Assembly (NCBI RefSeq): GCF_021278965.1
Contig: NZ_CP065589.1
Coordinates: 1,555,001-1,619,000, forward strand
DNA length: 64,000 nucleotides
Reading direction: 5' to 3'
Source of the DNA: Chryseobacterium capnotolerans
Lineage (GTDB): Bacteria; Bacteroidota; Bacteroidia; Flavobacteriales; Weeksellaceae
The notes below the pieces were generated by a model that did no database searches, was not told the origin of the DNA, and worked only from the letters and a program-made list of their open reading frames with translations. Positions 27,872 through 35,630 of the stretch are shown here, piece by piece. Each line of letters begins with the position of its first letter. Position 1 is the first letter of the stretch. Made by a program: the position numbers and the translations under genes.

Positions 27872-29878
27872 ATGAATCTAAATTCCAAAATTTTCGGTAC
27901 AGCTTATATCGTACTTTCTGCTATTATGATCAATGCTCAAAATACAGCAAATAAACTTCCGGGAGATCCCACCCTTCCATCTACTAAAGCCAATCTTGAA
28001 AAACTGGTTTCCTACGACAAAGGAAACTTTACATACAAAGTGGAAGATTATTTTGCAAGGCCAAAAGCTTCTGTATTTAAAATTTCTCCTGACGGGAAAT
28101 ATCTTTCTTATAAGGAAAAAGATAAGGACCGTAAAAATCATGTCTATGTTAAAGAACTGAATACAGGGAAAATTACCAAAGCCATTGTTGAAAAGGATGA
28201 TCTGATAAAAGCGTATGGCTGGCTAAATAAGAGCCGTTTATTCTATACTCAGGATAAGGGAGGAAATGAGAATATCCACTTGTATGCCGCGAATGTGGAT
28301 GGAACTAATCTTAAAGATTTAACTCCATTTGACGGAATTACCCTAGGTGAGATTATTCCCATAAAAGATACTGATTTTGTTGTAGTGACAATGAATAAAA
28401 ACAATAAGCAGATCTTTGAACCTTATAAAATCAATTTTGTAACAGGAGAAATGACACAACTTTATGAAAATAAAGATGTCAATAGTCCTATCGACGGTTA
28501 TCTTTTTGATAAAGAAGGTAATTTAAGAGGCTATAATGTTCTTGAAAACGGATTGACCACTAAAACTTATTACAAAGATTTGCAGACAGGAAAATTCAAC
28601 CTTTTGAAATCTGCGGACTGGTCAGATACTTTCAGTATTATTGAGTTTAACGATAATTCTAAGAATAAAGATGAGGCTTATGTAGTGACCAATCTGGATA
28701 GCGATAAGACAAGAATTGTTTTATATGATCTGAAAAAAAATGCAGTCATTAAAGAAGTATATGCTAATCCCGTATTTGATGTAAGTTCGATAAGCCTGGC
28801 TGGCAAGAACAGAAACTACGAACTGGATTACATCAGCTATGAAGGTTTGAAAGGAGAAACAGTCCCAGTAAGTAAATTTTATAAAGAAGTTGATGAGAAA
28901 TTAAAAGCACAGTTTGGAGATAAAGAATTTAGTGTTGTTTCTTCTGATGATAATGATGATAAGCTCTTGGTCGTAGTAGGAAGTGACAAATTATACGGAA
29001 CTTATTACGAGTATGATACCAAAACCAAACAGACAAAACTTCTTTATAATCTTATGCCACAGCTGAAAGAGGAAGATATGGCTGAAATGAGACCTATAGA
29101 ATTCAAAAGCAGGGATGGATTAACCATTCGTGGATATATTACATTACCTAAAGCAGCTTTGGAAGGTAAAAAGGTCCCTTTGATTGTAAATCCTCATGGT
29201 GGTCCTCAGGGAGTGAGAGATCATTGGGGATTCAATCCTGAAGCTCAATTGTTTGCAAGCAGAGGGTATGCAACTCTTCAAGTGAATTTCAGAATTTCAG
29301 GAGGATATGGAAAAGAGTTCCAGAAAGCAGGATATAAGCAGATCGGAAGGAAGGCCATGGATGATGTGGAAGATGGAGTGAAATATGCGATCAGTCAAGG
29401 TTGGATAGACAAAGATAAAATTGCAATTTATGGGGGAAGCCATGGAGGATATGCTACTTTAATGGGATTAATCAAAACACCAGATCTATATGCGTGTGGG
29501 GTAGATTACGTAGGAGTCTCTAACATTTTCACCTTCTTTGCTTCTTTCCCGGAATACTGGAAGCCTTATAAAGAAATGGTAAAACAGATCTGGTATGACC
29601 TGGATAATCCGGAAGAAGCTAAAATTGCCAAAGAAGTATCACCCGTATTTCAGATTGATAAAATCAAGAAACCCTTATTTGTAGTACAGGGAGCGAATGA
29701 TCCAAGAGTAAATATCAATGAGTCTGATCAGATTGTAAAAGCAATGCGTGCCAAAGGTTTCGAAGTTCCTTACATGGTAAAATATGATGAAGGACATGGG
29801 TTTGGAAAAGAGCCTAATAGAATTGAACTGTATAAAGCAATGCTGGGATTCTTTGCTGAGAATTTCAATAAAAAATAA
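27872..29878 (+). CDS. S9 family prolyl oligopeptidase, secreted
   Basis: A 668-residue serine peptidase with a signal peptide (cleavage after INA, about residue 22). An N-terminal beta-propeller spans about 55-400. The C-terminal alpha/beta hydrolase domain has nucleophile Ser523 in YGGSHGGYATL, Asp610 in QGANDPRVN and His642 in DEGHGFGK. The length fits acylaminoacyl-peptidase / dipeptidyl-peptidase-like enzymes of Bacteroidota that digest peptides in the periplasm. It is monocistronic, with a terminator after the stop. Confidence 0.93.
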   Translation: MNLNSKIFGTAYIVLSAIMINAQNTANKLPGDPTLPSTKANLEKLVSYDKGNFTYKVEDYFARPKASVFKISPDGKYLSYKEKDKDRKNHVYVKELNTGKITKAIVEKDDLIKAYGWLNKSRLFYTQDKGGNENIHLYAANVDGTNLKDLTPFDGITLGEIIPIKDTDFVVVTMNKNNKQIFEPYKINFVTGEMTQLYENKDVNSPIDGYLFDKEGNLRGYNVLENGLTTKTYYKDLQTGKFNLLKSADWSDTFSIIEFNDNSKNKDEAYVVTNLDSDKTRIVLYDLKKNAVIKEVYANPVFDVSSISLAGKNRNYELDYISYEGLKGETVPVSKFYKEVDEKLKAQFGDKEFSVVSSDDNDDKLLVVVGSDKLYGTYYEYDTKTKQTKLLYNLMPQLKEEDMAEMRPIEFKSRDGLTIRGYITLPKAALEGKKVPLIVNPHGGPQGVRDHWGFNPEAQLFASRGYATLQVNFRISGGYGKEFQKAGYKQIGRKAMDDVEDGVKYAISQGWIDKDKIAIYGGSHGGYATLMGLIKTPDLYACGVDYVGVSNIFTFFASFPEYWKPYKEMVKQIWYDLDNPEEAKIAKEVSPVFQIDKIKKPLFVVQGANDPRVNINESDQIVKAMRAKGFEVPYMVKYDEGHGFGKEPNRIELYKAMLGFFAENFNKK

Positions 29879-29900
29879 ACCGGCAATTTTTATAATTTTG

Positions 29901-29936
29901 GAAACGGAGGATGTGATGTCTTCCGTTTCTTTTTTT
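29901..29936 (+). terminator. terminator of the S9 peptidase gene
   Basis: GAAACGGAGG / CTTCCGTTTC stem followed by seven T. Confidence 0.8.
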
Positions 29937-29978
29937 CATTGCGAGCGAATTTATTCTCTATGAAATTTAAATGTAGAG

Positions 29979-30034
29979 GTTGGAAATCGCAAAGACGCAA
30001 GATTATTGATAGACTTTGTGTTTTATAGCGCAAG
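29979..30034 (-). repeat. dispersed repeat family C, copy interrupted by the IS110 element (left part)
   Basis: GGAAATCGCAAAGACGCAAG through TATAGCGCAAG is the reverse complement of the 3' two thirds of repeat C. The missing part, GATTTTATCTGCGATAAAAT, resumes at 31406 on the other side of the insertion sequence. Confidence 0.7.
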
Positions 30035-30111
30035 ATTCTGTGTTAATCTGCAAATAATATTTATATTTTTTTGTAAATTTGTTTTTTAAGTCGGCCTAGA
30101 GCTAGACTCTG

Positions 30112-30149
30112 TAGCGTGCTATACTATCTCAGTTTTCACGCTATTTTTT
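30112..30149 (+). terminator. inward-facing terminator-like hairpin in the IS right end
   Basis: TAGCGTG / CACGCTA stem (30112-30118 and 30137-30143) followed by six T on the plus strand. It may shield the element from rightward transcription entering from the S9 gene side. Confidence 0.45.
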
Positions 30150-30176
30150 GATTTATATTTACCGTCATAAACGGTT

Positions 30177-31154
30177 TCATTTTTTAAAAAGAATATAGAT
30201 CAATTCTAATATTTTTCTTTGGATTGCTACTAAAGCCTTCATTTTTATTCCATGTTTTGAAGTGAGTCTTATATAAACTTCTTTGAAGTTATCATCCCAC
30301 TTCACAATTGTTAAAGCCGGCAAAAACAAACATTTCCTTAACATTCTATTTCCTTTTTTTGATATCCGTGATTTACCTTTTACCGACGTTCCAGATTGTT
30401 TTTCTCTAACATCTAACCCTGCATAACTTGATAATTGAGACTTGTTTCTAATCAGTTCAAAGCCATTGGTCTCTCCCAAAACAGTAACCGCAGTTAAAAC
30501 ACCAACTCCCGGTATTGTTGTAAGTCGTTCTATCAATTGTTTTATCACAGGATTAGTATTGATAATAGTATCGATATCTTTCTTTATTGCTTTTTCTTGA
30601 GCATTGAGCAAATTCATACGAGCTTGCATTCTTTCTATACTTTTTAAATGAGGAGAAGCTTGAATAGTTTCTGCATGAAGCTGATTTTTTATCACATTCC
30701 GCTCCTGAACAATTTGATCGCGCTCTCTGGTAAGCTGTTGCAGCTCATTATAAGTCTGATCAGGTTTTTTCCAATGATTTAATTTTCTTTCAAGACCGAA
30801 CTGAGTAATAGCCTGAGAACAACTTTTATCAGTTATCGTTTTTATATCAAGAGTTCTTAGGTAGCTACTTATTTTATTGGGCAAAACGATATAGACCTTT
30901 TTATTATTCTCAGCAAGATAATAAGCGAACTTCTGATGATAAACCCCTGTGGCTTCCATAACATAGTGAATTTCCTGATCTTCAACACTTTGTTTTTCAA
31001 TCCAATTAATCAATAATGGGATTCCAACATCTGTGTTTTTAAATACCTTATAAGCTAGAAATTTTATAGTTTGATCTTCATATAGACAACCTAAAGTAAC
31101 TACTAATTCTTTTTGAGACACATCTATACCGGCTACTTGTTTTAATACTTTCAT
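30177..31154 (-). CDS. IS110 family transposase (RuvC-like DEDD plus serine recombinase-like domain)
   Basis: A 325-residue recombinase. The N-terminal RuvC-like domain shows Asp11 in AGIDVSQ, Glu67 in VMEATGVYHQ and the acidic residues around KTITDKS (Asp103, Asp109); which of these complete the DEDD set I cannot fix by eye. A predicted coiled coil spans about 132-195. The C-terminal transposase domain has the helix-hairpin-like IPGVGVLTAVTVLGE and the signature SGTSVKGKSRISKKGNRMLR, with Ser254 as likely catalytic serine. The protein is full length and the frame unbroken, so the element may be active. Confidence 0.95.
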   Translation of the reverse strand: MKVLKQVAGIDVSQKELVVTLGCLYEDQTIKFLAYKVFKNTDVGIPLLINWIEKQSVEDQEIHYVMEATGVYHQKFAYYLAENNKKVYIVLPNKISSYLRTLDIKTITDKSCSQAITQFGLERKLNHWKKPDQTYNELQQLTRERDQIVQERNVIKNQLHAETIQASPHLKSIERMQARMNLLNAQEKAIKKDIDTIINTNPVIKQLIERLTTIPGVGVLTAVTVLGETNGFELIRNKSQLSSYAGLDVREKQSGTSVKGKSRISKKGNRMLRKCLFLPALTIVKWDDNFKEVYIRLTSKHGIKMKALVAIQRKILELIYILFKK

Positions 31155-31179
31155 CTTTTATTACTTTTTAAGTGAGATA

Positions 31180-31388
31180 TCTTCCTTCGTCTTTTCTCCT
31201 GATTGGATATTCTGGATATTAAATGAGGTTTTTAATTCCTTACATTCTGCTCTGACTCTAAAAGATAAAAAAGAATGAGGTCGTTTCTTGCGCCGAATAT
31301 GTTTCTTTGAACTATTGGATTTTTATTCAACTCTCATTCTTATTCACTTTATGGCTAAGATAATATTTGAGATAAAGCAAATTATAAC
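31180..31388 (-). ncRNA. predicted bridge RNA of the IS110 element
   Basis: Read 5' to 3' on the minus strand, the left end folds by eye into three stem-loops. They are a 5' hairpin (CTTTAT / ATAAAG, 31377-31347), a target loop closed by AAGAATGAG / CTCATTCTT (31341-31271) with inner stem AATAGTT / AACATATT, and a donor loop closed by TCTTTT / AAAAGA (31265-31190) with inner stem GGAATTAAA / TTTAATATCC. The target loop carries AAAATCC on its 5' side and GCGCAAG on its 3' side, matching the occupied site. The donor loop carries CAGAAT and AGGAGA, matching the element ends. The ends of the RNA are estimates. Confidence 0.6.
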
Positions 31389-31393
31389 TTATA

Positions 31394-31401
31394 CAAACAT
31401 A
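31394..31401 (-). promoter_or_regulatory. -7 box at the extreme left end of the IS, completed only in the circular form
   Basis: TATGTTTG on the minus strand, four bases inside the element end counting the CT core. In the integrated state no TTTG lies at the -33 position. If the right end is joined to the left end, TTTG from ATTATTTGCAG falls 20 bases upstream, giving TTTG-N20-TATGTTTG. Confidence 0.5.
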
Positions 31402-31552
31402 GGAGGATTTTATCTGCGATAAAATTGAATGTTGCATATATTTGTCTCGCAGATCTCACAGATTTCGCAGATTTTTAATTCGTAGTTTTTTTCCTAAAGA
31501 GTTCGTATTATAGAAAAAGCTATTGTTCCATAGATTAATTATAAGATAACCA

Positions 31553-31592
31553 TTTTTGTCATTCAGAGCGAAACGGAGCGTAGCATGGAATC
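31553..31592. repeat. GTCATTC-type dispersed repeat (family E), copy 2
   Basis: TTTTGTCATTCAGAGCGAAA followed by CATGGAATCT. It is more diverged than the other copies. Confidence 0.5.
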
Positions 31593-31681
31593 TAAACTGT
31601 CTTTCGTAGACGTTGCAGTTTTTTAGCCTCAATCATCTGCCAAATCTGCTCAATCAGCGAGATAAAAAAAAATCAACAGCT

Positions 31682-31722
31682 TTTTTGTCATTCTGAATAA
31701 AGCGAAGCAGAATGAAGAACCT
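31682..31722. repeat. GTCATTC-type dispersed repeat (family E), copy 3
   Basis: TTTTGTCATTCTGAATAAAG followed by GAATGAAGAACCTC. It lies 90 bases from copy 2. Confidence 0.6.
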
Positions 31723-31863
31723 CAATAATAACTTCTCACAGATTTTTAGATAATACAAAAAAAAGATGAAATGAAAATCCGATGAATACAGGAAAAGTTG
31801 AATTGTAAGAAAAATATTTTAAATTTATTAAAGTAAATCCAAAAGGATAGCCGTCATAGCAGT

Positions 31864-32441
31864 ATGGAGGTTGTCGAAAAAATAACAATGCCACAGAAGG
31901 ATAAAGAAAGCATCATCTCACAAACCGTTTCCAACTACGGAGGGAAGCTGATGTCTTATATTCGTCCCAAAGTGAAAAACACGGAAGATGCGGAAGATAT
32001 TCTGCAGGAAGTGTGGTATCAGTTCAGCAGTCTTACCAATCTTTCCGAGATCGTGAATGTTGGGGGCTGGCTGTATAGGGTAACGGCGAATAAAATTACA
32101 GACCGTTATCGTAAAAGAAAACAGAAAATCTGGAAGATTTCGTCTATGAAGATGAAGACGGAAGCTTTTCCATCAAAGATATTTTATTGATGGACGAAAG
32201 TGCCGGACCTGAAGTAAAGATGTTTCAGGATGAGATCTGGAAAAAACTGTTTGAAGCGCTTGATGAACTTCCCGAAAAACAAAGGCTGGTCTACGTAGAA
32301 AACGAACTCAACGACAAAACCCTCCAGGAGATCGCCGATGAACAAGGGGAAAACATCAAAACCATCATCAGTAGAAAAAACTATGCTGTAAAGCATCTTA
32401 GAAACAGATTGAGAAGATTATACGAAGATTTAAAAAGTTAG
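31864..32441 (+). pseudogene. sigma-70 family RNA polymerase sigma factor, split by one missing base
   Basis: The first frame (from 31864) carries region 2, with TEDAEDILQEVWYQFSSL and GWLYRVTANKITDRYRKR. The second (to 32441) carries region 4, with LDELPEKQRLVYVENELNDK and TLQEIADEQGENIKTIISRK. They join if the A4 run at 32125-32128 is read as A5, giving a normal 192-residue ECF-like factor. It is followed by two genes for small proteins in the same direction. Homopolymer context makes a sequencing indel the likeliest cause. Confidence 0.85.
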
Positions 32442-32452
32442 AAAAAGAAATT

Positions 32453-32785
32453 ATGAATCATAAACACAAAAAGGGCTGGATTTTTTTATTGTTATGTCCA
32501 CCATTAATTCTCCTAGCCGTTACCTGGATTGTAATGTCGCTGTGGAATTGTCTTCTTCCTGAAATTTTAGGGGTAAAATCCATTACATTCTGGCAGGCGA
32601 TGGGGATTCTTATCTTAAGTAAAATTCTTTTTGGAGGTTTCCATTTTGGTAAAGGAATGAGAGATTTCAAGGAGCGAAAGATGAGGGAAAAAATGGAAGG
32701 TTTATCACCCGAAGAAAAAGAGAAATTTAAAGAAGCCTGGAGAAACAGATGCTCCGGAGGATTCTTCAACAGAAATAACGAATAA
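32453..32785 (+). CDS. small membrane protein in sigma factor operon
   Basis: A 110-residue protein with two hydrophobic helices (about residues 9-33 and 46-64), then a charged helix with the LSPEEKEKFKEAW segment and a short Cys-containing tail. It starts 12 bases after the sigma gene and is likely co-transcribed. I do not recognise a named family. By position it may sense envelope state for, or be a target of, the sigma factor. Confidence 0.7.
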   Translation: MNHKHKKGWIFLLLCPPLILLAVTWIVMSLWNCLLPEILGVKSITFWQAMGILILSKILFGGFHFGKGMRDFKERKMREKMEGLSPEEKEKFKEAWRNRCSGGFFNRNNE

Positions 32786-32876
32786 TTTGAAATTTTTAAA
32801 GAAGTAGTAAAGTAAAATTAAAATTCATTCGTCTTTATAAAAAACAAGAAGTAGTAAAATTTAAAATTTTGAAAAA

Positions 32877-33140
32877 ATGAAAAATTCAGCATTAAAAGGA
32901 GCTCTTGGAGCCCTAGCCGTTGTGGGTGTAGCCCTAATCGCTAAAAAAGCAGCACAAAGAAAAAGATTTATCAGAGGCATTTTTGATGAGTATGGAATCA
33001 AAGAAAAATCTCCTTTCGGATTAGCAGACAAGATCAGAGAAATGAATGATGAGGACTATCAGGAACTGAAAGGAAAATTCAAAAAAGAATTCAGCTCAAG
33101 ATGCTGTAAAAGGATAATACCTGCGAAGCATAAAAAGTAA
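32877..33140 (+). CDS. small protein with one membrane helix, third gene of sigma operon
   Basis: An 87-residue protein with an N-terminal hydrophobic helix (about 5-24), then a basic soluble part with the helix IREMNDEDYQELKGKFKKEF and a late Cys-Cys pair. It shares the charged-helix style of the preceding gene and ends the operon at a perfect 17-bp terminator. No family recognised. Confidence 0.68.
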   Translation: MKNSALKGALGALAVVGVALIAKKAAQRKRFIRGIFDEYGIKEKSPFGLADKIREMNDEDYQELKGKFKKEFSSRCCKRIIPAKHKK

Positions 33141-33162
33141 ATAACTAAATTGAAATTGTTTA

Positions 33163-33206
33163 ATTCGGGCTCGGGAAGCAAAGCTTCCCGAGCCCGAATT
33201 TTTTAT
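33163..33206 (+). terminator. perfect 17-bp terminator of the sigma operon
   Basis: Arms 33163-33179 and 33183-33199 pair without mismatch around an AAA loop and are followed by six T. Confidence 0.9.
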
Positions 33207-33274
33207 TTTAAAGCCAATCAAACCATTAACCAGAATTTAAGAATGTTTTGGCAGTGAATGTATTAATTAAAGAC

Positions 33275-33282
33275 TAAATTTG
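33275..33282 (+). promoter_or_regulatory. TAnnTTTG promoter of the secreted hydrolase gene
   Basis: TAAATTTG ends 27 bases before the ATG at 33310. A TTTG lies 24 bases further upstream (33247-33250), slightly more than the usual spacing. Confidence 0.5.
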
Positions 33283-33309
33283 TTTTCTTTTTATTAATAT
33301 TATACTATA

Positions 33310-33957
33310 ATGGAACTGAAGAATATTTTCATCACTATCCTCACTCTTTTTTCTATGGCAGCTTATGGGCAGAAATCTGAATTGAAGCAGAAGCAATATA
33401 TTTTCTTTCTGCACAATAAATTTCTGGAGGACCATTCTGCGGATGAAGCACATCCTAAATATGGTATTGTAGAATATGAAAAAGTCCTACACCAGTTGAA
33501 AGACAGTACTAATGTTATTCTTTTTGAGAAAAGAAAGCCTAATACTGATCCGGCAGGATATGCTCTAAAAATAAAGAAGCAGATTGATCGTCTGATTAAA
33601 AAGGGAGTTAAAGCTGAAAATATTACAGTGGTAGGAACATCTCAAGGTGGTTATATTGCGCAATATATTTCCTGGTATGAAAAAAATCCGGAATTGAAAT
33701 TTGTTTTTATTGGTGCTAGTTTTAAAGATGATTCTTTAGAAAAAGACCCGAATTTCAAATTGTATGGAAGAATACTTTCCATTACAGAAAAGTCAGATGA
33801 CGGCCACGTTCCTCTATCGCAGGAGCAGCGATTTATCAGATCAAATATTAAAGATTTTAAAGAGATTGAACTTAATACAGGATTGAATCACGGTTTTTTA
33901 TTTAAAGCTCTGGAAGACTGGATTCTTCCCACAAAAGAATGGATCAGTCGTAAATAA
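33310..33957 (+). CDS. secreted alpha/beta hydrolase-like protein
   Basis: A 215-residue protein with a signal peptide (cleavage after AYG, about residue 20). The core shows FLHNKFLED in place of the usual HGxx oxyanion strand, the nucleophile elbow GTSQGG (near 114-119) and late SDDGHVPLS and NHGFLF His positions. Expected location is the periplasm or outside; the substrate is unknown. It is a single-gene unit with its own promoter. Confidence 0.8.
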   Translation: MELKNIFITILTLFSMAAYGQKSELKQKQYIFFLHNKFLEDHSADEAHPKYGIVEYEKVLHQLKDSTNVILFEKRKPNTDPAGYALKIKKQIDRLIKKGVKAENITVVGTSQGGYIAQYISWYEKNPELKFVFIGASFKDDSLEKDPNFKLYGRILSITEKSDDGHVPLSQEQRFIRSNIKDFKEIELNTGLNHGFLFKALEDWILPTKEWISRK

Positions 33958-34179
33958 CTGTAAAGAGTATAGGGAATTAACTTTGTATAGTTTGTTGAAA
34001 AACATAAGAGCACAGATTTTTTTACCACGAATGCTCGAATAATTTAACTATTAATAAAAAAATCTTTTCTATTTCCCCTTTAGTTCAGAAATTTAATTTC
34101 TTTTTACAAACTAAAGGAAGCATAGATTTTCTACAAATAAACCCATTCGTGCATTAGTGGCCATCAAAAATGCAGTATT

Positions 34180-34261
34180 CAATTTTATCGAAGATAAAAT
34201 CTTTGCGTCTTAAAAACATAAAGTTTTTCAATATTCCTTGCGACTTTGCGCTTTCCAACAA
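34180..34261 (+). repeat. dispersed repeat family C, copy 2
   Basis: AATTTTATCGAAGATAAAAT followed by CTTTGCGTCTTAAAAACATA and ending TTTGCGCTTTCCAAC. It is an uninterrupted reference for the copy split by the IS110 element. At the equivalent insertion point it reads GATAAAATC-TT-TGCGT. Confidence 0.75.
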
Positions 34262-34340
34262 AGATATCAGACTTTGAAATTCTGAGAAATAACAGCTTAT
34301 TATTTAGGATGAATACAAAGCAAAAAGAAAAATAAATCCT

Positions 34341-34348
34341 TATTTTTG
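34341..34348 (+). promoter_or_regulatory. TAnnTTTG promoter of the DnaJ-domain gene
   Basis: TATTTTTG ends nine bases before the ATG at 34358, giving a leader of only a few bases. Confidence 0.5.
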
Positions 34349-34357
34349 TATTACTCA

Positions 34358-35005
34358 ATGAAAGATTACTACTATTTTCTCGGTATATCCCAGGATGCTT
34401 CAGAAGAAGACATCAAAAAAGCGTATCGAAAACTCTCTCTGAAATATCATCCGGATAAAAATGAGAATGATGATTTTTTTGCAGATCGCTTTCGTGAAAT
34501 TCAGGAAGCTTATGAAACATTGAGTGAGCCTTCAAGGAGAAAATCTTATGACCAGAATTTAGAAAGCCATCAGCGAAGTTTCAGGTATAATATCCCACCT
34601 GCTATTAAAACTTTTACAGCCAATAAAGTTCATGCGAAAAAAGGAGAGGAGATTATTATCAGCTGGCAGACCAGCAATGCGGATGTGGTAAAGGTTCTGC
34701 CTTTCGGACTTGAAAAACCTTATGGAGAAAGGATCTTTAAGATTACAGAATTTAAAGACGGGAAATTCCAGCTATTGCTTCATGCCACCAATTCATTATT
34801 ACATAAAACCGTAGTGCAGGGAATTACAATTACTGAGGTTTTTGAGAATAATACAGATCAATTCAAAAATACAGTGGATGAAATGTTTAAGCCACAGCCC
34901 AGAACGGTGATTAATAAATCAGGTCAGCCTAAGATTATAATGCTGTTTTGGGGTGTTATGATACTGGCAGTTGCTTTATATTTTCTGATAAAGGAATTCT
35001 TTTAA
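34358..35005 (+). CDS. DnaJ-domain protein with C-terminal membrane anchor
   Basis: A 215-residue protein. An N-terminal J domain (about 1-66) has [20 protein letters not shown] and the HPD motif at 31-33 needed to stimulate Hsp70 ATPase. A beta-rich middle domain (about 80-160) follows, and one membrane helix near 194-212 ([18 protein letters not shown]) leaves a very short tail. It would recruit DnaK to the membrane. The start at 34358 is chosen because the upstream in-frame TTG (34346) overlaps the promoter. Its stop overlaps the convergent small gene by four bases. Confidence 0.85.
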   Translation: MKDYYYFLGISQDASEEDIKKAYRKLSLKYHPDKNENDDFFADRFREIQEAYETLSEPSRRKSYDQNLESHQRSFRYNIPPAIKTFTANKVHAKKGEEIIISWQTSNADVVKVLPFGLEKPYGERIFKITEFKDGKFQLLLHATNSLLHKTVVQGITITEVFENNTDQFKNTVDEMFKPQPRTVINKSGQPKIIMLFWGVMILAVALYFLIKEFF

Positions 35006-35154
35006 GCCATTTTCTTCCTTCCAGGACACTTTTTACATCTTTTCCCTTTTTTGAATTTTTTGCAGCAAGATTTCTTTTCACAAAACATCTCTTCGTTGTT
35101 GAATGAGTACACAGGTGCCAAAGGCGGAACTTTAAACGGGACAATCATATTCAT
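35002..35154 (-). CDS. 50-residue Cys-rich basic protein
   Basis: A short minus-strand frame with five cysteines (residues 25, 30, 31, 40, 43) in a C-x4-CC-x8-C-x2-C layout within a Lys-rich C-terminal half, suggesting a small zinc or other metal site. The N-terminus has [15 protein letters not shown] good TATATTTG promoter lies just before the start, and the gene is convergent with the DnaJ gene, with stops overlapping by four bases. No named family recognised. The promoter and metal-site pattern make a real gene likely. Confidence 0.65.
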   Translation of the reverse strand: MNMIVPFKVPPLAPVYSFNNEEMFCEKKSCCKKFKKGKRCKKCPGRKKMA

Positions 35155-35158
35155 GTTG

Positions 35159-35166
35159 CAAATATA
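35159..35166 (-). promoter_or_regulatory. TAnnTTTG promoter of the small Cys-rich gene
   Basis: TATATTTG on the minus strand ends four bases before the ATG at 35154. The message would be nearly leaderless, or start at the second Met. Confidence 0.5.
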
Positions 35167-35630
35167 TTAATTTAGAATAAATATAATTAATAAAATTTCA
35201 TAAAATTCTTAAAACCTGATGAATAGCAGTCTGGGTGCTTCTTTACAGAACAAAATGTTATAAAATTTTACTATATTGAAGGTGGATCTTTTCGCATTTT
35301 TTCATACTAACATATTTACTTTTTACCTGTTATAAATAAAAACAGGTTTGGGATTATTTTTAATCCTTACTTACAATTTTATCTGTTTTTTTAATGAATG
35401 ATTCATTGTTTTATTAATAAAGAATCATTGATAATATTGAATACTATTTGTAAAAGAAAGATAATAGTTGTTTAAAATGGGGTAAACCTTATTGGACAGT
35501 TATCAAAAGCTAGTAGGTTTGGGATAATTGAACTATTTAGTGAATTATCATTGGTGATAAGCTGTTGTACAATCGTGTAAAAAATTGTAATTTTACCCAT
35601 CTTTTTACAAACAAAATCTAATAAATAAAA
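35167..35630. other. 464-bp AT-rich region upstream of gcvP
   Basis: No gene and no recognisable glycine riboswitch. It contains a hairpin CCTGTT / AACAGG near 35325-35346, an inverted repeat AATGATTC / GAATCATT near 35396-35430 and a near-consensus TAATTTTA box shortly before gcvP. Confidence 0.5.

Larger units (their letters stand above)
30035..31405 (-). mobile_element. IS110-family insertion sequence, complete, inserted in a family C repeat
   Basis: About 1371 bp. The boundaries are inferred because left flank GCGCAAG and right flank GATTTTATC join to restore repeat C without gain or loss relative to the copy at 34180. Both junctions show CT on the element strand (AAATC-CT-CCTATG and CAGAAT-CT-TGCGC), as expected for an IS110-type core shared by target and element. 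There are no terminal inverted repeats and no target-site duplication beyond the core, also typical of the family. The long left end (250 bp) lies upstream of the transposase gene, the short right end (142 bp) downstream. Confidence 0.72.
31406..31863. other. 458-bp intergenic region made largely of dispersed repeats
   Basis: No gene is seen. In order it holds the remaining part of the interrupted family C repeat (31406-31430), a family D segment with TCTCGCAGATCTCACAGATT (31447-31480), family E copies at 31553-31592 and 31682-31722, and another AATCTGC-type segment between them. Confidence 0.65.
33958..34357. other. 400-bp intergenic region with dispersed repeat C
   Basis: No gene is seen. 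A family C repeat (34180-34261) occupies the centre, preceded by a TTTTTTACCACGAATGC / CATTCGTGCATTAGTGG pair of short host repeat segments. The DnaJ promoter lies at the right end. Confidence 0.55.

Noticed and set aside
30177..31154. IS1111-type subgroup of the IS110 family
   Set aside because: The long structured non-coding region lies upstream of the transposase gene and no terminal inverted repeats are seen, which fits the IS110 group better.
35167..35630. Glycine riboswitch upstream of gcvP
   Set aside because: None of the conserved purine-rich core or tandem aptamer layout could be recognised. Only weak AT-rich hairpins are present.
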